Of a stretch of DNA of 33,744 bases, positions 7,309-16,007 are shown in pieces. The translations under genes and the position numbers were made by a program. The notes beneath the pieces were generated by a model, which was not told where the DNA came from, did not search any database, and worked only from the letters and a program-made list of their open reading frames with translations. The number at the start of each line of letters is the position of its first letter. The first letter of the stretch is position 1. Origin of the DNA: an uncultured Eubacteriales bacterium (lineage in GTDB: Bacteria; Bacillota; Clostridia; Peptostreptococcales; Anaerovoracaceae); contig UQEW01000015.1 in assembly GCA_900540145.1 (NCBI GenBank), positions 1 through 33,744 of the forward strand, written 5' to 3'.

Positions 7309-10300
7309 TTACTCACTCTTGAAATCATCTTCAAAATCCATGTCTGAAAGTTCTTCTCCATCAAACATGTCATCGTCTTCCTCTTCATCCTCACCGGATG
7401 TTTCTTCGCTGAAGCCTTCTTCAAAAAGTTTTTTATCGTTTTCCAGCTCGCTCTCCAAGTCCATTATTCCTTCAATGTTAGGAAGGTCGTCATCATACTC
7501 TGAAGCCTCTTTAATCTGAATCTCTTCGTTATCTTCCGACAACACCTTTACATCCAGACCCAGAGCCTGCATTTCCTTGATAAGAACCTTGAAGGATTCC
7601 GGTATACCAGGAGTAGGGATATTCTCACCTTTTACGATGGCTTCGTAAGTTTTAACTCTTCCTACGATATCATCGGATTTAACAGTAAGAATTTCCTGAA
7701 GGGTATATGCGGCGCCATATGCTTCCAGCGCCCACACTTCCATCTCTCCGAAACGTTGGCCTCCGAATTGAGCTTTTCCGCCCAGCGGCTGCTGTGTAAC
7801 CATGGAATAAGGACCTGTACTTCTTGCATGTATCTTATCATCTACCAGATGGTGAAGTTTGAGCATATACATGTATCCTACGGTTACCGTATTGTCAAAC
7901 GGTTCTCCCGTTCTTCCGTCTCTCAGCAGCAGCTTTCCTGTCTTTGGATAACCGCATTCATCTAAGAGGCCGATTATATCTTTTTCTGTCGCTCCATCAA
8001 ATACAGGGGTGGAAATGTACCAGCCTTTTTTCTTGGCAGCTAATCCCAAGTGAACCTCCAGTACCTGTCCTACGTTCATTCGGGAAGGTACGCCCAGCGG
8101 GTTAAGCATTACCTGCAGAGGCTGACCGTTTTCCAGGAATGGCATGTCTTCTTCCGGCAATATTCTTGAAATAACACCTTTATTGCCGTGACGTCCTGCC
8201 ATTTTGTCTCCTACGTTTATCTTTCTCTTGGTGGCGATATAACATCTTACCAATTTGTTTACTCCAGGAGGCAGCTCATCGCCGTTCTCTCTTGAGAATA
8301 TCTTAACGTCAACTACTATTCCTGTTTCTCCGTGAGGTACTCTTAAAGAAGTATCTCTGACTTCTCTGGCTTTTTCGCCGAATATGGCTCTGAGAAGTCT
8401 TTCTTCAGCGGTAAGCTCTGTTTCTCCCTTAGGAGTTACCTTTCCTACCAGGATGTCTGATGAATCGACCTCTGCACCTATGCGGACGATACCTTCTTCG
8501 TCCAAATCTTTAAGGGCATCCTCTCCTACGTTAGGTATATCTCTGGTTATTTCTTCAGGCCCAAGCTTGGTATCTCTTGCTTCTGCCTCGTATTCTTCTA
8601 TATGAAGGGAGGTCAGCACATCGTCCATGAGAAGTCTTTCGTTGAGGATGATAGCATCCTCATAGTTGTATCCTTCCCATGTCATGAATCCTATCAGCAA
8701 GTTCTTTCCGAGAGCTATCTCTCCTAAATCGGTTGAAGGTCCGTCTGCGATAACTTCTCCCTCCTCGATATGCTCTCCGTGACTTACTATAGGTCTCTGA
8801 TTGATGCATGTTCCCTGATTGGATCTCTTAAATTTCAACAGCGTGTAGACATCTGTCTGGTTGTTGTCATCTCTTCTTATTACGATTGTCTCAGCGTCCA
8901 CAAATTCGACAGTACCGCTTGCCTTGGCAAGGATCACCACGCCTGAATCTCTGGCTGCCTTGTATTCCATTCCTGTTCCGACTATAGGAGCCTCAGTAAC
9001 CAGAAGAGGAACTGCCTGTCTCTGCATGTTGGAACCCATCAGCGCACGGTTGGCGTCATCGTTTTCCAGGAACGGTATCATCGCTGTAGCGACTGAAACT
9101 ACCTGTTTTGGCGATACGTCCATGTAGTCTATCTGATCTCTCGGCATCAGGGCGATTTCTCCGTGTTCGCCTCTGGACGCTACTTTAGAGTTGATGAAAT
9201 GACCTTCGCTGTCAAGAGGCTCGTTGGCCTGAGCGATTATCATCATCTCTTCCTCGTCAGCGGTAAGGTAATGGATTTCATCAGTTACTCTGTGAGTTTC
9301 CTTATCAACTACTCTGTACGGAGTTTCAATAAAGCCGTATTGGTTGATGATTCCGTAAGTAGTCAATGAACCTATAAGACCGATGTTCGGACCTTCAGGT
9401 GTTTCTATAGGGCACATTCTTCCGTAATGGGAGTGGTGAACGTCTCGCACCTCAAATCCGGCTCTTTCTCTGGAAAGGCCGCCTGGTCCCAATGCCGAAA
9501 GTCTTCTCTTGTGAGTCAACTCAGCCAGCGGATTGTTCTGGTCCATAAACTGCGACAGCTGTGAACTTCCGAAGAACTCCTTAATAGCCGCAGTTACAGG
9601 CCTGATATTCATCAACGCCTGAGGAGTAGTCACATCTATGTCCTGAATGGTCATCCTTTCTTTTACTACTCTTTCCATTCTGGCAAGACCTATTCTGAAC
9701 TGATTCTGCAGCAATTCGCCTACAGTTCTCAGTCTTCTGTTGCCTAAATGGTCTATATCATCAATGGAGCCGATGCCGTAATTCAAATTCAATATATAAC
9801 TTATGGAAGCGATAATATCCTCTATTATTATATGCTTAGGAGAAAGGTCGTTCTTTCTGTCTACCAGCATCTCCTTCAGCTCGTCTTCAGAATCAGCAGC
9901 TTCCAAAATTTCCTTCAGCACAGGGTAAAACACCTTGTCTGCAATTTTAAGAGATGTAGTGTCAAAGTCTACATATTTTGAGATATCAACAAAGTTATTT
10001 CCTATTATCTTAGTTACTTGGTCTTCTTTGTCTTTGTCAAGACCGTAAGCATATATATATTCTACACCTGCGTTCTCGATATCCATGGCAATCTGTCTGT
10101 TTATCTTCTGGCCCTTTTCAACCATTATTTCCCCGGTAGAAGGATCTACTACGTCTTCAGCAGCTGTAACTCCTTTTATTCTGTTGGAAAGTCCCAGCTT
10201 CTTGTTATATTTATACCTTCCTACCTTGGCCAAGTCATAACGCTTAGGGTCGAAGAACAGGGAATTAAGCAGAGCTCTTGCACTTTCCACCGTAGGCGGT

Positions 10301-11028
10301 TCCGCAGGTCTCAGTTTTTTATATATTTCTTTCAAACCGTCTTCATAATTGGAAGCAGTATCCTTTTCAAGAGTCTTCTTGAGTCTTGGATCTTCTCCGA
10401 AGATTTCAAGAATCTCTTCGTTGCTGCCAAAACCCAACGCCCTTAACAGAGTGGTTACCGGCTGCTTTCTGGTACGGTCGACTCTTACCGAAATAACTTC
10501 ATTGGAGTCGGTCTCGTATTCCAGCCATGCTCCTCTGTTTGGTATTATGGTAGTGGAAAACAGTTTGTTGTTGGATTTGTCGTAAGTCACGTCGTAATAA
10601 GGCCCAGGCGAACGAACCAGCTGAGTAACCACGACTCTTTCCGCACCATTGTAGATGAACGTTCCCTTTTCTGTCATAATAGGGAAATCACCCATGAACA
10701 CTTCCTGCTCTTTTACTTCTCCGGTTTCTTTGTTAATAAGTCTTACTTTCACTTTAAGCGGAGCAGCGTACGTGACATCCCGTTCCTTACATTCCTCTTG
10801 CTCATATTTGGCATTGTCTGAAATGGAATAATCAATGAACTCAAGCACGAGATTGTCTGCATAGTCTTTGATTGGAGAAATATCTTCAAAGACTTCTCTC
10901 AGACCTTCTTCGATGAACCAGTTATACGATTCCGTCTGAATCTGTATAAGGTTTGGCATCTCGCAGACTTCGTTGATCTTGGCGAATGTCATACGTTCTT
11001 TTCTACCTACTTTTATAGGTCTTGGCAT
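7309..11028 (-). CDS. rpoB: DNA-directed RNA polymerase beta subunit
   Basis: The beta subunit, 1239 residues from the ATG at 11028. A GTG three codons upstream overlaps the AAGGAG ribosome binding site and is not the likely start. The rifampicin region (about 487-518, SSQLSQFMDQNNPLAELTHK then RRLSALGPGG) is unaltered, including the Asp, His and Ser most often mutated to resistance, so the enzyme should be rifampicin sensitive. The last 60 or so residues form a strongly acidic tail, a common variable feature of Firmicutes beta subunits. The gene has its own promoter because a transporter operon separates it from rplL, which it would normally follow. Confidence 0.98.
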   Translation of the reverse strand: MPRPIKVGRKERMTFAKINEVCEMPNLIQIQTESYNWFIEEGLREVFEDISPIKDYADNLVLEFIDYSISDNAKYEQEECKERDVTYAAPLKVKVRLINKETGEVKEQEVFMGDFPIMTEKGTFIYNGAERVVVTQLVRSPGPYYDVTYDKSNNKLFSTTIIPNRGAWLEYETDSNEVISVRVDRTRKQPVTTLLRALGFGSNEEILEIFGEDPRLKKTLEKDTASNYEDGLKEIYKKLRPAEPPTVESARALLNSLFFDPKRYDLAKVGRYKYNKKLGLSNRIKGVTAAEDVVDPSTGEIMVEKGQKINRQIAMDIENAGVEYIYAYGLDKDKEDQVTKIIGNNFVDISKYVDFDTTSLKIADKVFYPVLKEILEAADSEDELKEMLVDRKNDLSPKHIIIEDIIASISYILNLNYGIGSIDDIDHLGNRRLRTVGELLQNQFRIGLARMERVVKERMTIQDIDVTTPQALMNIRPVTAAIKEFFGSSQLSQFMDQNNPLAELTHKRRLSALGPGGLSRERAGFEVRDVHHSHYGRMCPIETPEGPNIGLIGSLTTYGIINQYGFIETPYRVVDKETHRVTDEIHYLTADEEEMMIIAQANEPLDSEGHFINSKVASRGEHGEIALMPRDQIDYMDVSPKQVVSVATAMIPFLENDDANRALMGSNMQRQAVPLLVTEAPIVGTGMEYKAARDSGVVILAKASGTVEFVDAETIVIRRDDNNQTDVYTLLKFKRSNQGTCINQRPIVSHGEHIEEGEVIADGPSTDLGEIALGKNLLIGFMTWEGYNYEDAIILNERLLMDDVLTSLHIEEYEAEARDTKLGPEEITRDIPNVGEDALKDLDEEGIVRIGAEVDSSDILVGKVTPKGETELTAEERLLRAIFGEKAREVRDTSLRVPHGETGIVVDVKIFSRENGDELPPGVNKLVRCYIATKRKINVGDKMAGRHGNKGVISRILPEEDMPFLENGQPLQVMLNPLGVPSRMNVGQVLEVHLGLAAKKKGWYISTPVFDGATEKDIIGLLDECGYPKTGKLLLRDGRTGEPFDNTVTVGYMYMLKLHHLVDDKIHARSTGPYSMVTQQPLGGKAQFGGQRFGEMEVWALEAYGAAYTLQEILTVKSDDIVGRVKTYEAIVKGENIPTPGIPESFKVLIKEMQALGLDVKVLSEDNEEIQIKEASEYDDDLPNIEGIMDLESELENDKKLFEEGFSEETSGEDEEEDDDMFDGEELSDMDFEDDFKSE

Positions 11029-11078
11029 CTTTATCACTCCTTATATTCTTAACAAATTACTTTGTGTGGCAGTCTACT

Positions 11079-11107
11079 ATTATATAATATACCTGTCAAA
11101 TAATCAA
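11079..11107 (-). promoter_or_regulatory. rpoBC promoter
   Basis: On the minus strand TTGATT (11102-11107), a 17-base spacer and a perfect TATAAT (11079-11084) predict a start near 11072 and a leader of about 44 bases before rpoB. A second overlapping possibility is TTGACA (11094-11099), 17 bases, TAGACT (11071-11076). The location, between a terminator and rpoB, supports a real promoter. Confidence 0.75.
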
Positions 11108-11237
11108 GCAAATTTTTGTGTAATTTTGGTTTATTTTTGAAATGTGACTTTTTATGTAATTAATTACATTTTATTGCAGCACGAGTGCCATCAAAAAAAT
11201 TGTAGGCAATTGTATATGCAAAATATACATGAAGCAG

Positions 11238-11271
11238 AAAAAGGAACTGTTTCTGTTTTGAAACAGTTCCT
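11238..11271 (-). terminator. Intrinsic terminator of the met-like transporter operon
   Basis: A perfect 11-bp stem (AGGAACTGTTT at 11242-11252 with AAACAGTTCCT at 11261-11271) is followed on the minus strand by a run of five T. It lies about 25 bases after the DUF169 stop and insulates rpoB from the transporter operon. Confidence 0.9.
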
Positions 11272-11294
11272 CAAAATTGTGAGACGTGTTTTTA

Positions 11295-12107
11295 TTATTT
11301 CTTAGGTATGCCATAAGCATGACTATAGTAATTATTATTTAAATCGATATCCGGCACTGCAAGTCCCGCTTCTTGCAATCGGGTCATGAGTTTTTCTTTC
11401 ACTTTTTTAGGCTCCATCGGATCTATGGTATGCCATATGCCATCGATTAGTTCTCTGAGAATGTCGGCCGGAATTCCTATTCCCAGTTCGTGTTCTTTCC
11501 ATTGTCCTACACACCTTGTTCCTGCGCACAGCATAGAAACGTTAGGCTGTTTTTTTACAAAAGGATAGGACGTACATTCCTGGCAAATCGCACACATTCC
11601 GGCCATCTTTATGTTCTTCAGCTGACCGAAATTGTAAGCGTAGCCTTGAAGCAGCCGCATTGCCCACTTAGGCGTGGAAATCAGAATAACCACATCGGGT
11701 TTTTCTTTTTCGTACAAGCCTAAAGGCTGCACCAAGACTCCAAAATTCTTTTCCTGACAATATACCATGTCATGAGCCACACCTCTGCTTACTTCCAAGT
11801 CTTTATACACTTTGAGATCGGCATGCATTTGTCCGGAAAGTCTATATTCACTCACAGGAAGCATTCCCAGAGCGGTAGAAGCTGCTGCACACCTGTTGTG
11901 AGCAATGTCCAGCTTATATGATTCCCCGCTGTTGCTTGCTTTGGCTACCGCTGTACAGTATGGTAAGCCGCTTTTAGGCTCCTTGGCTTTAACTGCTTCG
12001 TATTCTTCTTTTGTTTTGATAAATTTGATTCCTACAGGAAGCCTTTCCAATTCCAATAATATCGACAAAGCTTCCTGCATCGCTTCATAATTGTTTTTAA
12101 TACTCAT
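11295..12107 (-). CDS. DUF169 (COG2043) family protein
   Basis: A 270-residue cytoplasmic protein from the ATG at 12107. A TTG immediately after the metQ-like stop (12120-12122) would add five residues; neither start has a clear ribosome binding site, so translation is probably coupled to the upstream gene. The most striking element is a cysteine cluster, CAICQECTSYPF, with further cysteines nearby (LPYCTAVAKA, CAGTRC), hinting at metal or cofactor binding. The family has no established biochemical role. It is the last gene of a MetNIQ-type transporter operon, which suggests a role tied to the transported substrate; that is inference. Confidence 0.8.
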   Translation of the reverse strand: MSIKNNYEAMQEALSILLELERLPVGIKFIKTKEEYEAVKAKEPKSGLPYCTAVAKASNSGESYKLDIAHNRCAAASTALGMLPVSEYRLSGQMHADLKVYKDLEVSRGVAHDMVYCQEKNFGVLVQPLGLYEKEKPDVVILISTPKWAMRLLQGYAYNFGQLKNIKMAGMCAICQECTSYPFVKKQPNVSMLCAGTRCVGQWKEHELGIGIPADILRELIDGIWHTIDPMEPKKVKEKLMTRLQEAGLAVPDIDLNNNYYSHAYGIPKK

Positions 12108-12122
12108 TTTCAGCAATATCAA

Positions 12123-12947
12123 TTATTCGTAATACTCGTAAAGTCCGCCGTAATATTCTTCTGCAAAGGCTTTAATGTCATCGTTTAAAAATGCATTATT
12201 TAAGTCTATGGCCCATTGAGCATCCTTATTTTCTTCTTTAACGACCAGGGCTGTAGGGTAAGCGTTAGGGTCGCTGTCTCTCAACAAGTATGTGTTGAAA
12301 TCCTTTCCCGCATTTCTCATATGACTGAAGAATGCAACTACTGCGTCTGTATCTTCGAGGGATCTTACAGTCTGAGTCTGGTCCATATCCATAAATTGTA
12401 ATTCCTTAGGGTTTTCTTTTATATCTGTAGTTGAACATTGCTCAACATCTTCTTCCAAAGTAATAAGTCCGCCTGATGCAAGGATTCTAAGCGCCCTGTC
12501 CATATTCATGGCGTCATTTGGAATGGCTATCGTTGCGCCGTCAGGGATTTCATCTATACTGTCATACTTTTCCGAAAACAATCCCATATAGGATGTATAT
12601 ACATAAGGCTCCAGCATTACCAGGTCGCCATCATTACCTTCATTAAAGCTTTCCATAAAAGGTTTGTGAACTACAAATACTGCATCTACGCTGCCGTCAT
12701 TACAAGCTGCCAGCGTGTTTATGTTGTTATCGAACACCTGATATTCTACTGTATAGCCCTGCTCTTCCATGACAGGCACCACTTCTGCTACTAATGCCTG
12801 AGTAGTTTCAACACAGGCTAAAGTTATCTCTTTCTTATCTGTACCTTGAGCGTCTCCGCCGTCTCCGCTGTCATTTCCGCCGCATGCTGCCAGCGAAAAG
12901 CACATTATCATCGTCATTAAAAGTGCCGTAATTTTTTTTGCTTTCAT
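12123..12947 (-). CDS. metQ: MetQ/NlpA-type ABC transporter substrate-binding lipoprotein
   Basis: A 274-residue lipoprotein with a signal peptide ending in the lipobox LAAC (Cys 22), followed by a Gly/Asp/Ser-rich linker. The NlpA family fold is recognisable from TTQALVAEVVPVMEEQGY, DAVFVVHKPFMESFN and the typical ATIAIPNDAMNMDRALRIL. Members bind methionine or related amino acids and hand them to a MetI permease. The gene lies 2 bases after the permease gene and is translated from an ATG with AAAGGA upstream. Substrate is not proven: there is no S-box or T-box upstream of the operon, so methionine should be treated as one option. Confidence 0.88.
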   Translation of the reverse strand: MKAKKITALLMTMIMCFSLAACGGNDSGDGGDAQGTDKKEITLACVETTQALVAEVVPVMEEQGYTVEYQVFDNNINTLAACNDGSVDAVFVVHKPFMESFNEGNDGDLVMLEPYVYTSYMGLFSEKYDSIDEIPDGATIAIPNDAMNMDRALRILASGGLITLEEDVEQCSTTDIKENPKELQFMDMDQTQTVRSLEDTDAVVAFFSHMRNAGKDFNTYLLRDSDPNAYPTALVVKEENKDAQWAIDLNNAFLNDDIKAFAEEYYGGLYEYYE

Positions 12948-12949
12948 TC

Positions 12950-13660
12950 TTAAATATTCCTTTCTTGGAGTCTTTGAGTATTTTTTCCTTTTTTTACTTT
13001 TCTATATAATAACTCACCCAATCCCTGGATAAGTAACACCATAATAAATAAGATGGCCACTATACAGTACATCATCATATCGTCAAATCTTTGATATCCG
13101 AAGGTCAAAGCCACAGCGCCTAGTCCTCCTGCTCCTACCGCTCCGGCCAAAGCCGTGCTGGCCAAGAATAATATTACTGTAGTAGTCATCCCTGAAACTA
13201 TAGATGGCATCGCCTCCACAAACATTACTTTTATCAATATCTGCATGTTAGTGGCCCCAAAAGACCGAGCTGCCAAAATTACATTTCTGTCTACTTCCAG
13301 CAAGCTTGCCTCAACATATCTGGCGATGACCGGAAAAGCTGCTATGGTCAAAGGCACTATCGCCGCCTGCTCTCCCACCGACGTGCCAACTATCACTCTT
13401 GTAAGAGGCGACATGGCCACTATAAGTATTATTACCGGAAATGACCTTATCATATTAACCCAAAAGCTTACAAATTTATAAAGCTTTGGCTTGGGGTTTA
13501 AACCATAAGGTGAAGTCATTACCAGCAATATCGCCACGACCATACCGATTATCATGCCGAACAGCATGGAAAAGAACAGCATCCTGAGGGTTGAGAATAT
13601 GGCCGGAACTATTATATCTTGAAAGTTAACAATAAATTGCGAATTCAAAAATTCATCCAT
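12950..13660 (-). CDS. metI: MetI-type ABC transporter permease
   Basis: A 236-residue membrane protein with several hydrophobic segments and the permease loop region SFGATNMQILIKVMFVEAMP, the EAA-type motif that contacts the ATPase, followed by GAVGAGGLGAVAL, typical of the MetI family. It forms the channel of the importer together with the MetN-like ATPase and the MetQ-like lipoprotein. The ATG is preceded by AAAGGAG at about 10 bases. It lies 5 bases after the ATPase gene, so the three components form one transcript. Confidence 0.9.
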   Translation of the reverse strand: MDEFLNSQFIVNFQDIIVPAIFSTLRMLFFSMLFGMIIGMVVAILLVMTSPYGLNPKPKLYKFVSFWVNMIRSFPVIILIVAMSPLTRVIVGTSVGEQAAIVPLTIAAFPVIARYVEASLLEVDRNVILAARSFGATNMQILIKVMFVEAMPSIVSGMTTTVILFLASTALAGAVGAGGLGAVALTFGYQRFDDMMMYCIVAILFIMVLLIQGLGELLYRKVKKGKNTQRLQERNI

Positions 13661-13665
13661 TCCGT

Positions 13666-14637
13666 TTAAAACTCCTTTCCCGTTTCTGCGTCTATTCCTG
13701 CATCTTTTAACTTATTTACCAAAGCTTGTCCATTGCCTGCTTCAGTGGTCAAATAAATATGTCCCATCTGATGTTTGTTATGGAAAGGTGTCACATTGGC
13801 ACTGAATATTCCAAAAGGCACATCGCCGGCAGCAGCCAAATTATATATCGCTGACTGTTCTTCCTCAGAACCGCGCATCAGCACCTTAACGAGATCTTTC
13901 CCTTCCGGCGCCTGCAATTTTTTATCCCCCATGAGTTTCTGCAAAGCTGAATCGTCTTCCAAGAATACCTTCTCGACATCTCCCTCTGAAACTATTATTC
14001 CATCTTCTACTATTGCCACCCTGTCGCATGCTTCTTTTACTACCGACATTTCATGAGTGACTATCACTATGGTGATACCCAATTCTTCATTGATGCTCTC
14101 AAGAAGTTCTAAGATGGATTTAGTTATAGCCGGGTCAAGGGCAGATGTGGCTTCATCGCACAGCAATATTCTCGGTTCAAGGGCCAATGCCCTTGCAATG
14201 GCTACACGCTGTTTCTGTCCTCCGGACAGTTCCCTAGGCATGGCGTAAAGTTTATCGCCGAGGCCTACTCTATGGATAAGCTCTTCCGCTCTTTTTTGCA
14301 TCCGTTCTTTTGAATACTTCCAGCACTGCATCGGCAGCATGACATTCTCGATGACGGTCTTTCGGTCAAGCAAGGCAAAATTTTGGAAAATCATTCCGAT
14401 ATCTCGTCTGAATTCAAGCATTTTTTTACTATCCAGTGACTTGACATCTGTGCCTTCTACCAGCAATTCACCGCTGTCATATTTTTCAAGTCCGTTTATG
14501 CACCTTAGCAACGTTGACTTTCCGGCTCCGCTCTGACCTATAATTCCGTAAATGCATCCATCGGGAATATCTATATTTATATCTTTTAATACGGTCAAAT
14601 CTTCATATTTTTTTGTCAGTGACTTTATCTGTATCAT
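13666..14637 (-). CDS. metN: MetN-type ABC transporter ATP-binding protein with NIL domain
   Basis: A 323-residue ATPase from the ATG at 14637; the frame stays open 14 codons further up, but that start has no ribosome binding site. Walker A is GQSGAGKST at 34-42, the signature is LSGGQKQRVAIARAL and Walker B is ILLCDEATSALD, with the H-loop VTHEM. The C-terminal 75 or so residues match the NIL/ACT-like domain of MetN, which in E. coli binds methionine and inhibits transport. The domain argues for a methionine-like amino acid as substrate. It is the first gene of a four-gene operon with its own promoter 42 bases upstream, so there is no room for a SAM riboswitch. Confidence 0.92.
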   Translation of the reverse strand: MIQIKSLTKKYEDLTVLKDINIDIPDGCIYGIIGQSGAGKSTLLRCINGLEKYDSGELLVEGTDVKSLDSKKMLEFRRDIGMIFQNFALLDRKTVIENVMLPMQCWKYSKERMQKRAEELIHRVGLGDKLYAMPRELSGGQKQRVAIARALALEPRILLCDEATSALDPAITKSILELLESINEELGITIVIVTHEMSVVKEACDRVAIVEDGIIVSEGDVEKVFLEDDSALQKLMGDKKLQAPEGKDLVKVLMRGSEEEQSAIYNLAAAGDVPFGIFSANVTPFHNKHQMGHIYLTTEAGNGQALVNKLKDAGIDAETGKEF

Positions 14638-14685
14638 GTTTTCTCTTACCTTGTTATATTCTTTGTTGCATTTCGACATTGATAA

Positions 14686-14714
14686 AATATAATGGCTTTG
14701 AACATAAAAGTCAA
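14686..14714 (-). promoter_or_regulatory. Promoter of the metNIQ-DUF169 operon
   Basis: TTGACT (14709-14714), a 17-base spacer and TATATT (14686-14691) on the minus strand predict a start near 14679. The leader would be only about 42 bases, too short for an S-box, T-box or SAM-II/III element in front of metN. Confidence 0.7.
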
Positions 14715-14844
14715 CGTTATTTTGCGTGTAATAGATATTTACAATATGCTTTGAATATACCTTGATTTTTTCTATAGTTTTGACTATTTTTTAGCGTTTG
14801 TTATCATGTTTTGCGGAATTTATAATATTGCACATTTTTGCATA

Positions 14845-14873
14845 TTAAAACTCCCAGCATTAGCTGGGAGTTT
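14845..14873 (-). terminator. Intrinsic terminator after rplL
   Basis: A perfect 11-bp stem, AAACTCCCAGC (14848-14858) with GCTGGGAGTTT (14863-14873), has a four-base ATTA loop. On the minus strand it is followed by only a short T stretch, so it may be leaky. It lies about 20 bases after the rplL stop and separates the ribosomal operon from the metN operon. Confidence 0.8.
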
Positions 14874-14894
14874 GATGCTCGCTGTATTAGGGCT

Positions 14895-15263
14895 TTATTT
14901 CATTGTTACTGTTGCGCCAACTTCTTCAAGCTGTTTCTTGATAGCTTCTGCTTCTGCCTTTTCGATTCCTTCTTTTACGTTGGAAGGTGCTCCGTCTACC
15001 AATTCCTTAGCTTCCTTCAGGCCTAATCCTGTGATTTCTCTTACTGCTTTGATAACTTTGATCTTTTCACCGCCTGCAGCTTCCAGAACTACAGTAAATT
15101 CAGTCTGCTCTTCAGCTGCTGCAGCTGCGCCAGGAACTGCGCCTGCAACTGCTACAGGAGCTGCTGCTGATACGCCGAACTCTTCTTCGCAAGCTTTAAC
15201 TAATTCATTTAATTCCAAAACTGTCATCGCTTTTATAGCTTCGATAATTTGTTCCTTATTCAT
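14895..15263 (-). CDS. rplL: 50S ribosomal protein L7/L12
   Basis: A 122-residue protein with the three L7/L12 parts: an N-terminal dimerisation segment (MNKEQIIEAIKAMTVLELNE), an alanine-rich hinge (about 35-52) and a C-terminal factor-binding domain (FTVVLEAAGGEKIKVIKAVR, then GLGLKEAKELVDGAP). Multiple copies bind L10 to form the ribosomal stalk that recruits EF-Tu and EF-G. It is separated from rplJ by about 70 bases and followed by a hairpin terminator; the canonical next gene, rpoB, has been displaced about 4 kb. Confidence 0.98.
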   Translation of the reverse strand: MNKEQIIEAIKAMTVLELNELVKACEEEFGVSAAAPVAVAGAVPGAAAAAEEQTEFTVVLEAAGGEKIKVIKAVREITGLGLKEAKELVDGAPSNVKEGIEKAEAEAIKKQLEEVGATVTMK

Positions 15264-15332
15264 CTTATATTCTCCTTTTTAAATTTTCTTTTTCTGAAAT
15301 GCACGCTGTAGTGCTAAAATATAGGGTTTCAA

Positions 15333-15836
15333 TTATGCTTCTGCCTCTTGCTTGGCGTCTGCAATAGCCTGGAAAGTTCTTACTGCCTTGCTTATAGGTG
15401 ACTGAATGCTTCCCATGAACTTGGCAATGAGAACGTCTCTTGAAGGAATGTCTGCAATAGTCTGAATTCCGTCTTTATCGAACAGGTTGCCTTCAACGAC
15501 ACCTGCTTTGAATTCCATCTTCTTGTAATCTTTGATTATCTCGTTTAAAACTCTTGCAGGAGCAGTAGCGTCATCTTTGCTGATAGCTATTGCGCTAGGT
15601 CCTTCCAGAACATCTGCAAGGCCTGCAAATTCAGTTCCTTCTATGGCTCTCTTTAAAAGAGTGTTTTTATAAACTGTATAATCTACGTTAGCTTCACGAA
15701 GCTTTTTTCTCATAGCGTCAGCCTGAGCAACGCTTATGCCCATGTAGTCGATAACTACTGCAGACTGAGCTCCGTCCAGCTTTTCTTTGATTTCGTCGAT
15801 TATGACTTGTTTTGCTTTTTGAGCTTCTACTGACAT
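15333..15836 (-). CDS. rplJ: 50S ribosomal protein L10
   Basis: L10 of 167 residues, starting MSVEAQKAKQVIIDEIKEKL at 15836, where AAAGGAG lies upstream. The reading frame stays open 44 codons further upstream, but those codons lie in the L10 leader RNA and are not translated. L10 anchors L7/L12 dimers to 23S rRNA and, with them, binds its own leader mRNA to lower synthesis of the stalk. It is the first gene downstream of that leader and is followed by rplL. Confidence 0.97.
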   Translation of the reverse strand: MSVEAQKAKQVIIDEIKEKLDGAQSAVVIDYMGISVAQADAMRKKLREANVDYTVYKNTLLKRAIEGTEFAGLADVLEGPSAIAISKDDATAPARVLNEIIKDYKKMEFKAGVVEGNLFDKDGIQTIADIPSRDVLIAKFMGSIQSPISKAVRTFQAIADAKQEAEA

Positions 15837-15891
15837 TTGTTTTCTTACTCCTTTCTTGCTTCTCTTTCGAGGAGCAGAATTGGTACTCCAT

Positions 15892-15990
15892 AAAAAACCT
15901 TGTCCGCCGGTAGACGAACAAGGACAACTTTTTATATTGTACCTCGGCGGGAAATTAAGCTTTCGCACCCGCTGTCTACGGTTTTGCTTT
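15892..15990 (-). ncRNA. L10 leader: ribosomal-stalk autoregulatory RNA with attenuator
   Basis: Between rplA and rplJ the transcribed strand carries the L10-leader hallmark CCGTAGACAGCGGGTGC followed by GCTTAATTTCCCGCCGAGG. It ends in an intrinsic terminator: CCTTGT/ACAAGG stem (15898-15903 with 15918-15923) followed by six T (15892-15897). GTAGAC in the upstream element (15974-15979) can pair with GTCTAC in the terminator's 5' arm (15910-15915), so the two folds exclude each other, as in a terminator/antiterminator switch. Free L10-L7/L12 binding the leader is known to reduce rplJL expression in this family. Confidence 0.88.
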
Positions 15991-16007
15991 CAATTTTAAA
16001 TTATCTT

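Noticed and set aside
83..11028. Many open frames on the plus strand opposite fusA, rpoC and rpoB
   Set aside because: They are shadows of the conserved minus-strand genes, with low-complexity Ser/Leu/Phe-rich translations and no ribosome binding sites.
14638..14894. Possible SAM (S-box) or T-box leader before metN
   Set aside because: The only good promoter is 42 bases upstream and the inverted repeat at 14848-14873 is the rplL terminator; no S-box core or T-box sequence is seen.
15837..15968. A 44-codon upstream extension of rplJ
   Set aside because: It is the L10 leader RNA; the true start has AAAGGAG directly upstream and matches known L10 N-termini.
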